Assembly: GCA_964388305.1 (NCBI GenBank)
Contig: CAYMAA010000004.1
Coordinates: 1 to 36,404 of the forward strand
DNA: 36,404 nt
From: JAJQCI01 sp964388305
Lineage (GTDB): Bacteria; Bacillota; Clostridia; Lachnospirales; CAG-274
Reading direction: 5' to 3'
Position 1 is the stretch's first letter; the number at the start of each line of letters is the position of its first letter. The translations under genes were made by a program, and so were the position numbers. The notes below the pieces were generated by a model, which saw nothing but the letters and a program-made list of their open reading frames with translations, was not told the origin of the DNA and did no database searches. Below are positions 31,310 through 36,404 of the stretch, piece after piece.

Positions 31310-34300
31310 ATGCGGCTTAAAAGAGTTATTTCATTGGGGCTTTGCGCGGCTATGCTTTTTGGAAGTATAAGCATATCGGCGGCGGAAGAAGCAGAACCCA
31401 TTGAAGCGGAAGAGGTTACAGCGGCAGGAGAAAGTGAAATGTTACCATATCAGGATGAAAGCTTATCTTTTGAAGAAAGGGCGGCAGACCTTGTTTCAAG
31501 AATGACACTTGAGGAAAAGGTTGCTCAGCTTGGTCACAGCGCTCCCGCAATCAGCAGACTTGGCGTAAGCAAGTATAATTATTGGAGAGAGGCGCTCCAC
31601 GGAGTTGCGAGAAACGGCAGGGCAACCAGCTTTCCGTCACCTCTTTCCATGTCCAACACATGGGACAGAGAGCTTTTAGGTGAAGAAGGCTCGGTTATAG
31701 GAACAGAGGCAAGGGCAAAGGCAAAGGAAAAGAATATTAAGGATCTTTCCTACTGGAGTCCTACAATTAATATGTCAAGAGATCCTCGCTGGGGACGTAA
31801 TGACGAAACTCTTGGCGAGGACCCATACCTTACAACACAATACGGAGATGAGTTTGTAAGCGGTATGCAGGGCAGTGACAGCAAATATTTGCAGACAATA
31901 GCTACTCTTAAACACTATGTTGCAAATAACTGCGAGGGCGAAAGACAGCAAGGCTCTTCGGTAATGGACGAGCAAACGCTAAGAGAGTATTATGCAAGAG
32001 CTTTTGAGGATATTATTGAAGATTCAGCGCCTGCCTCGGTAATGAGCAGCTACAATGCAACAACAGTTACAAGAAACGGTGAGCAGTTGTTTGATTATCT
32101 TCCTTCATCATCAAACCCGTATCTTCTTACGGAGCTTTTAAGAAGAACATTCGGTTTTAACGGCTATGTTGTTTCGGACTGCGGTTCATTAAACAACAAT
32201 AACAGCAGACTGCCTTATAAAAGGACATTATTCCCCGACAGGGATTTATCCGATGTGACACAGGCTGAAACATGGGCGCCTACAATCAAGGCGGGAAATG
32301 ACCTTGACTGCGGTTCTGTTTCTCAGGCATACGCTTATGAGGCGGTTGAAAACGGATATGTAACGGAAGAGGATTTAGACGTTGCTCTTTACAGATGCTT
32401 TTTGCAGAGATTCAGAACAGGCGAGTTCGATTCAACAAATCCCTATGCGGCAATTTCCACAAGCGAGCTTGAAACAGCGGCTCACGTTGATGTTGCCGAA
32501 AAGGCGGCGGAAGAGGCTTGGGTACTTTTAAAGAATGACGGAATTTTGCCTGTAACAAAGGAAAACCCCAATATTGCCATTGTTGGTGATATGGCAGGAA
32601 CAACATACCTTGGAGATTATTCAGGCGAGCCTGTTGATACAACATCTCCTTACAAGGGTCTTTGCGAAGAGTTTGGAGAGGAAAATGTACACTATTTAGG
32701 CGGTGTGGACGATAACGAGGTTCTCCTTAACGTAAAATCTCTTAATCTTGTTAAGGCAGACGGCACAAAAACAAGTGTGGATCTTTCCAAGGCAACGGCT
32801 GCCACAGGACTTACAGTATCAGGCACAAGCCTTAAAAACTTAACAAAGAGCGCACAGGCAGTTATTAAAAATGTAGATTTCTCCAACGTAGTAAGCGTTG
32901 AGGCAGAGCTTGCGACAGGCTCCAATACGGAAAACGCACCTGTAAGCACACTTCTTATAGGCTACGGCAGCGCAACATTGCAGGTTGCCGCAATTAAGGC
33001 GGAAAAAACAGAAACAGCCGAAACATACGCAACAGTAAGCGCAGCTTATACGGGAGCAGACGGCGGCTACAACGGCACAGCCGATCTTTATATTACAGTA
33101 TCACCTGCGGCAGCCTTCTCCGTAAGCACTTATAAAGAAGAGCTTGATGCGGCAGACGTTATTTTGGCATACGGCGCAACAACAACGGCAGACTCTAAGG
33201 AAAGCAATGACAGAAGCAGTATTTCAATGCCAAGCCATCAAAGCCACGTTAAGGCAATTTGCGATGCTTATCCCGATAAAACGGTTGTTGTTCTTCAAAC
33301 AGTCGGTCAGATGGACGTAAGCACATTTGAGAATAACGCAAAGGCTATTATGTGGACCTGCTACAACGGTCAAAAGCAGGGCACGGCTCTTGCTAGCATA
33401 ATTTCAGGAAAAGTAAACCCGTCACGACGTCTTTCCACAACATGGTATGACCCTGCGGATCTTTTGAAAATGCCATGTTCAACAACAGGCGGCGGCACAA
33501 CGGACTCGGCAGGAATTAAGTGGTACAGAAATACAAACTATCAAATAAGACAAAGCGGAGATTATCCCGGAAGATCCTACCAATATTACAGCGGAACTCC
33601 CGTTTATTCATTTGGTTACGGTCTTTCCTACACGGATTTCAAATATTCCAATATGAAGCTTTCCTCAAACACGGCAGATGCCAACGGCGCTGTTAATGTA
33701 AGTGTTGATGTTGAAAACACAGGCAGTGTTGCAGGTGATGAGGTTGTTCAGCTTTATGTTAAGGTACCAGGCGGTGACGGTGTAAATCTTCCTCTTAAAC
33801 AGCTTAAAGGCTTTGAAAGAGTAAGCCTTGAGGCAGGAGAAAAGAAAACCGTTACAATGACGCTTGATATAGCGGATATTCATTTTTATGATGAAGCCAC
33901 ACAAACAGAATATGTTCCTACAGGCAACTACACAATTATGGCAGGTAAAAATGCAAACGACGCCGATATGCTTAGTGAAAGCCTTAACGTAAGCGGAACA
34001 CTTAAAAGCGAGCTGAGTGTTGTTTGCGCTGTTCCTAACGGTATTCAAACAATCGGCGCAATTAATGAGGACGGTACACTTAACTCAACACTTAAAAGCA
34101 TTAGCGTAGCTCTTTCCGCTAAAATGAGCGATGAAGCCGTTATAGAGCTTGACAGCGGCAATACTGCATATTCAAGCAGTAATACGGAAATTGCGGTTGT
34201 TGACGAAAACGGAACAATTACCGCAGGTACAAAAGACGGCACAGCCATTATTACGGCAGAAGTAACGGTAGACGGCGTAACAAAGAGCGCAACAGTGCCT

Positions 34301-35293
34301 GTTACAAACCTTACAAAGGCGGCTATAACAGACGCTATGAGAGCAGAAAAGCTTGCGGCGCTTGAAACAGCTTATAAGAGCTATGATATGAGCCTGTACT
34401 CAGCAGTAAACCAGCAGCTTATTACAAGCATTTACGAAGCTGCAAAGGCAGAGCTTGAAACGATGACAGACAGCGATTTGCTTGATCCTACAACGGATAA
34501 GGCTGTTGCTGATATGGCGGCAGTAAGAAAGATGCCTGCCCCGGGAACAAAGATTTATGAAATAACGTCTATGAAGGACACTATTTACGGAAACATTGAA
34601 ACCGAAATTACATATAACGGTGATTCCATGGATCCTAAGGCAGTTGTTCTTGCGGCAGTTTATAATGCGGACGGAACTCTTAACAGAGTTGTGCCTACGG
34701 ACATTGCGGATACGGGCAGCTACGTTATTGAGGGTAATTTTGTAAACGGTGATAAAACAGAGCTTTATATTTGGGACAGCGTTGAAAATATGCAGCCGTT
34801 AAGCGATAAAATTTCTCACGACTTTACAATTTCCGATAACGTAAACGTAACATTCTATAACTTCAGCGACAGTGATTTTGACAGCTTCAGAGGGCTTACC
34901 GAGGGTATTACGGCAGGGCCTGTAAACGGCATAAGCGCAACAGGCGCTATTGCGGATAAGAGCAAAAACGTAACTTATTCATTTAACGGCACTGACTATA
35001 AGTTTACAAAATCACTTCAAACCGGAAGCGGAAGCACAGCAAAGGCAAACCTTTTCTTTACGCCTGCTCAGGGTTACAGCAAGTGTACAGTAACCGTTAT
35101 ATTTGACGGAAACGGCAGTGACGGCAGAGTACAGAATATTGCGCAGGGCGGCAAGGTTTTGGCAACCGCAAACAGTGTTTCAACAGGCGTTACCGAGCTT
35201 ACGGCGGAAATTACCGATTTCAGTCAGCCTGTTTATACCTACGGCGGCGGATCTAACAAAAATATTTATGCAATGATAATTGCTTATGAGTAA
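31310..35293 (+). CDS. Secreted multidomain glycoside hydrolase family 3 enzyme (beta-glucosidase/xylosidase type)
   Basis: A 1327-residue exported enzyme. Signal peptide 1-24. GH3 N-terminal barrel at about 50-400, with KH (201-202) and the nucleophile Asp290 in GYVVSDCGS. GH3 C-terminal domain begins near 400, is interrupted by an inserted beta domain (about 465-610) and resumes to about 760; Glu631 in ESNDRSS is the probable acid/base. A fibronectin-III-like domain covers about 785-895. After the usual GH3 end come a BIG2-like Ig domain (927-998), a helical FIVAR-like stretch (1003-1075), a beta domain (1080-1165) and a C-terminal possible carbohydrate-binding domain (1168-1327). The closest known types are xylan 1,4-beta-xylosidases and beta-glucosidases; the substrate is not determined. 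RBS AAGGAGGG. It lacks a dockerin of its own. Confidence 0.93.
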   Translation: MRLKRVISLGLCAAMLFGSISISAAEEAEPIEAEEVTAAGESEMLPYQDESLSFEERAADLVSRMTLEEKVAQLGHSAPAISRLGVSKYNYWREALHGVARNGRATSFPSPLSMSNTWDRELLGEEGSVIGTEARAKAKEKNIKDLSYWSPTINMSRDPRWGRNDETLGEDPYLTTQYGDEFVSGMQGSDSKYLQTIATLKHYVANNCEGERQQGSSVMDEQTLREYYARAFEDIIEDSAPASVMSSYNATTVTRNGEQLFDYLPSSSNPYLLTELLRRTFGFNGYVVSDCGSLNNNNSRLPYKRTLFPDRDLSDVTQAETWAPTIKAGNDLDCGSVSQAYAYEAVENGYVTEEDLDVALYRCFLQRFRTGEFDSTNPYAAISTSELETAAHVDVAEKAAEEAWVLLKNDGILPVTKENPNIAIVGDMAGTTYLGDYSGEPVDTTSPYKGLCEEFGEENVHYLGGVDDNEVLLNVKSLNLVKADGTKTSVDLSKATAATGLTVSGTSLKNLTKSAQAVIKNVDFSNVVSVEAELATGSNTENAPVSTLLIGYGSATLQVAAIKAEKTETAETYATVSAAYTGADGGYNGTADLYITVSPAAAFSVSTYKEELDAADVILAYGATTTADSKESNDRSSISMPSHQSHVKAICDAYPDKTVVVLQTVGQMDVSTFENNAKAIMWTCYNGQKQGTALASIISGKVNPSRRLSTTWYDPADLLKMPCSTTGGGTTDSAGIKWYRNTNYQIRQSGDYPGRSYQYYSGTPVYSFGYGLSYTDFKYSNMKLSSNTADANGAVNVSVDVENTGSVAGDEVVQLYVKVPGGDGVNLPLKQLKGFERVSLEAGEKKTVTMTLDIADIHFYDEATQTEYVPTGNYTIMAGKNANDADMLSESLNVSGTLKSELSVVCAVPNGIQTIGAINEDGTLNSTLKSISVALSAKMSDEAVIELDSGNTAYSSSNTEIAVVDENGTITAGTKDGTAIITAEVTVDGVTKSATVPVTNLTKAAITDAMRAEKLAALETAYKSYDMSLYSAVNQQLITSIYEAAKAELETMTDSDLLDPTTDKAVADMAAVRKMPAPGTKIYEITSMKDTIYGNIETEITYNGDSMDPKAVVLAAVYNADGTLNRVVPTDIADTGSYVIEGNFVNGDKTELYIWDSVENMQPLSDKISHDFTISDNVNVTFYNFSDSDFDSFRGLTEGITAGPVNGISATGAIADKSKNVTYSFNGTDYKFTKSLQTGSGSTAKANLFFTPAQGYSKCTVTVIFDGNGSDGRVQNIAQGGKVLATANSVSTGVTELTAEITDFSQPVYTYGGGSNKNIYAMIIAYE

Positions 35294-35324
35294 TTTTCGG
35301 TAATAACGAAAGGAGAATTGTAAT

Positions 35325-35933
35325 ATGAAAAGATTTATTGCAGCGGCAGTTTCGTTAATTACCCTTATGGCTACCTGTGTAAGCGCACAGGCAGCCGTAG
35401 AAATTAACGGAGTTACGGTTAAGGACGGCGGAGCGGTCAGCGTTAGTGTAAAAACCGATGACGTTCCCGATAATTTACAGTATACTGTTCTTTTAAGAAA
35501 GTACGTTGAGGGAACAGAGCTTACTCTTGACGATGTGATTTATATAGACCAGCTTAACAGTGATGAATATACTTTAAGCGGAACAAAGGGCAGCTTTGAT
35601 ATTGACTTTAATGTTGATACAGAGGGCGTTTATGAAATTAAAATAGGCGCAACGGAAGCCGAAGCGGCAGATGATATGCTTTTCGGCAAGGATATTGACT
35701 CTTCACCCACAGATAACGACAAGATTTACGGTGACGCCGATGCTAACGGCACGGTTACTGCGAATGATGCGGCTTTATTGCTTGAAAAGGCAAGAAATCC
35801 CGAGTTTGAAGTAAAGGCGGCTTTGGAAATAATCGATGTAGACGGTGACGGAAGCATAACCTCCGCAGACAGCGGCGAGGTGCTTTTAAAGGTTATTAAC
35901 GGTGCACACAGCTTTGCCGTGGAAAGCAAGTAA
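35325..35933 (+). CDS. Small secreted protein with Ig-like module and type I dockerin
   Basis: A 202-residue exported protein. The signal peptide ends near AQA (about 23). Residues 24-125 form a beta-sandwich module. Residues 133-197 are a type I dockerin with two calcium-binding F-hand loops, DADANGTVTAND (137-148) and DVDGDGSITSAD (171-182). Dockerins bind cohesins on cellulosomal scaffoldins. There is no catalytic domain, so it may be a separate adaptor or a tail module of the kind normally fused to an enzyme. It starts 31 nt after the GH3 stop with AAGGAG upstream, and is probably co-transcribed with it. No cohesin gene is in the window. Confidence 0.88.
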   Translation: MKRFIAAAVSLITLMATCVSAQAAVEINGVTVKDGGAVSVSVKTDDVPDNLQYTVLLRKYVEGTELTLDDVIYIDQLNSDEYTLSGTKGSFDIDFNVDTEGVYEIKIGATEAEAADDMLFGKDIDSSPTDNDKIYGDADANGTVTANDAALLLEKARNPEFEVKAALEIIDVDGDGSITSADSGEVLLKVINGAHSFAVESK

Positions 35934-35957
35934 TAAATTATTGTAAATATATAATAA

Positions 35958-35988
35958 ATATCCCTCGGTAACTCCGGGGGATATTTTA
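35958..35988 (+). terminator. Terminator of the GH3-dockerin operon
   Basis: ATATCCC (35958-35964) pairs with GGGATAT (35978-35984), extended inward by CGG/CCG with a mismatch, followed by TTTTAA. Confidence 0.7.
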
Positions 35989-36021
35989 ACAAAAAACCCA
36001 ACCTTAATAATAGTTGGGTTT
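35988..36021 (-). terminator. Terminator of the toxin-antitoxin operon
   Basis: A 9-bp stem (35994-36002 with 36013-36021, AAACCCAAC/GTTGGGTTT) is followed on the minus strand by a T run (the A run at 35991-35996), a few bases beyond the antitoxin stop. Confidence 0.78.
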
Positions 36022-36026
36022 CCGAT

Positions 36027-36335
36027 TTATTTTGCTGTTTCTATGGGTACAATGGCAAGAGTTTTACCAAGGGGAGCCAATACCTTTAAAACGGTGTCAA
36101 TTTGGGGACTGGTGCTCCCCTTTTCCATTCTCGCTATAACCGGTTGCTTTACACCGCTTAACTCCTCAAGCTTTTTTTGGCTTAACCCCTTCTCCTGCCT
36201 TGCCTTAATAAGTTCACCTATAAGGGCAACTCTTAAATTGCTGGCGGCTATTTCTTCGGGAGTCAAATAGCCCTTTTCCAACAATTCTTGCTCTAATTCG
36301 TCCCATGTTCCGCCAATAGCACTGTTATTCATCAT
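36027..36335 (-). CDS. HigA-type antitoxin, XRE-family helix-turn-helix protein
   Basis: A protein of about 102 residues. The N-terminal third (with WDELEQELL and LTPEEI) probably wraps the toxin. A helix-turn-helix follows at about 45-80, containing KARQEKGLSQKKLEELSGVKQPVIARMEKG, then a C-terminal PLGKTLAIV strand. It resembles the antitoxins found downstream of HigB/RelE-like toxins, where the pair represses its own promoter. The start is at 36335 or 36332; AGGGGCG is in place for either, and the longer TTG start at 36338 is less likely. It overlaps the toxin stop by 8-11 nt. Confidence 0.85.
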   Translation of the reverse strand: MMNNSAIGGTWDELEQELLEKGYLTPEEIAASNLRVALIGELIKARQEKGLSQKKLEELSGVKQPVIARMEKGSTSPQIDTVLKVLAPLGKTLAIVPIETAK

Positions 36336-36404
36336 CAACGCCCCTTTCTTTTAATTCCGCAAGCTCTCGTTTTGCCTTCTCAATTTCTCTTGTGGGTGTT
36401 TTTT
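36325..36404 (-). CDS. HigB/RelE-like toxin, C-terminal fragment cut by the window edge
   Basis: The last 25 codons of a frame that enters from beyond the right edge end in TAA at 36325-36327. The residues begin KTPTREIEKAKRELAEL, very like the C-terminus of phage-derived Gp49/HigB toxins, which end in a KTPxREIExAKxR helix. These toxins are ribosome-dependent mRNA endonucleases. The order toxin then antitoxin, with overlapping genes, is that of higBA. Only the tail is visible, so integrity cannot be judged. Confidence 0.75.
   Translation of the reverse strand, partial: KTPTREIEKAKRELAELKERGVDDE

Overview
The window reads as a chromosomal segment of an anaerobic Clostridia member, most like Oscillospiraceae/Lachnospiraceae-type gut or plant-biomass bacteria. 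This rests on the AT-rich intergenic DNA, strong AGGAGG-type ribosome binding sites, TTGACA/TATAAT promoters, the paired glgC/glgD, a clostridial-type IMP dehydrogenase and ParE/ParC pair, the NusG domain II plus Gx-transporter pair, a copper-amine-oxidase-N (stalk) surface protein, and a dockerin protein beside a large GH3 enzyme. I recognise no tRNA, rRNA, CRISPR array, prophage or intact insertion sequence.

Left part (1-10.6 kb). A minus-strand operon holds a NusG-II membrane protein, a Gx transporter and galE. Upstream of it are an orphan ParB-like gene and a decayed piece of a HemL-type aminotransferase. A polysaccharide flippase (+) converges on murC (-). The glycogen genes glgC and glgD form a tightly coupled operon that converges on a membrane diguanylate cyclase.

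Middle (10.8-19 kb). A divergent type IIA topoisomerase pair (ParE/ParC-like) converges on a five-gene minus operon: STAS antagonist, degenerate anti-sigma-like protein, intact anti-sigma kinase, pseudo-receiver SpoIIE phosphatase, and flavin reductase. This looks like a partner-switching module without an adjacent sigma factor. Divergent from it, a strong promoter drives a ~155-nt RNA with nested long-range helices, followed by a small XRE regulator and a DtxR/MntR-type metalloregulator.

Right part (19-36.4 kb). First comes a secreted stalk/Ig-repeat protein whose 5' leader is a large inverted repeat. Then follow a dGTPase-like HD protein, PspC, guaB, lon-engB, an orphan sugar-binding lipoprotein, an AraC regulator, and a secreted rhodanese fusion. 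The multidomain GH3 enzyme has a palindrome inside its promoter spacer, and a free-standing dockerin protein follows it. A HigB/HigA-type toxin-antitoxin pair is cut by the window edge.

The strongest leads for something undescribed are the partner-switching operon with two degenerate signalling domains, the structured RNA divergent from it, and the inverted-repeat/leader family with ends like GGAAACRCCGAWTAAT. All identifications come from reading motifs by eye. No database or folding calculation was run.
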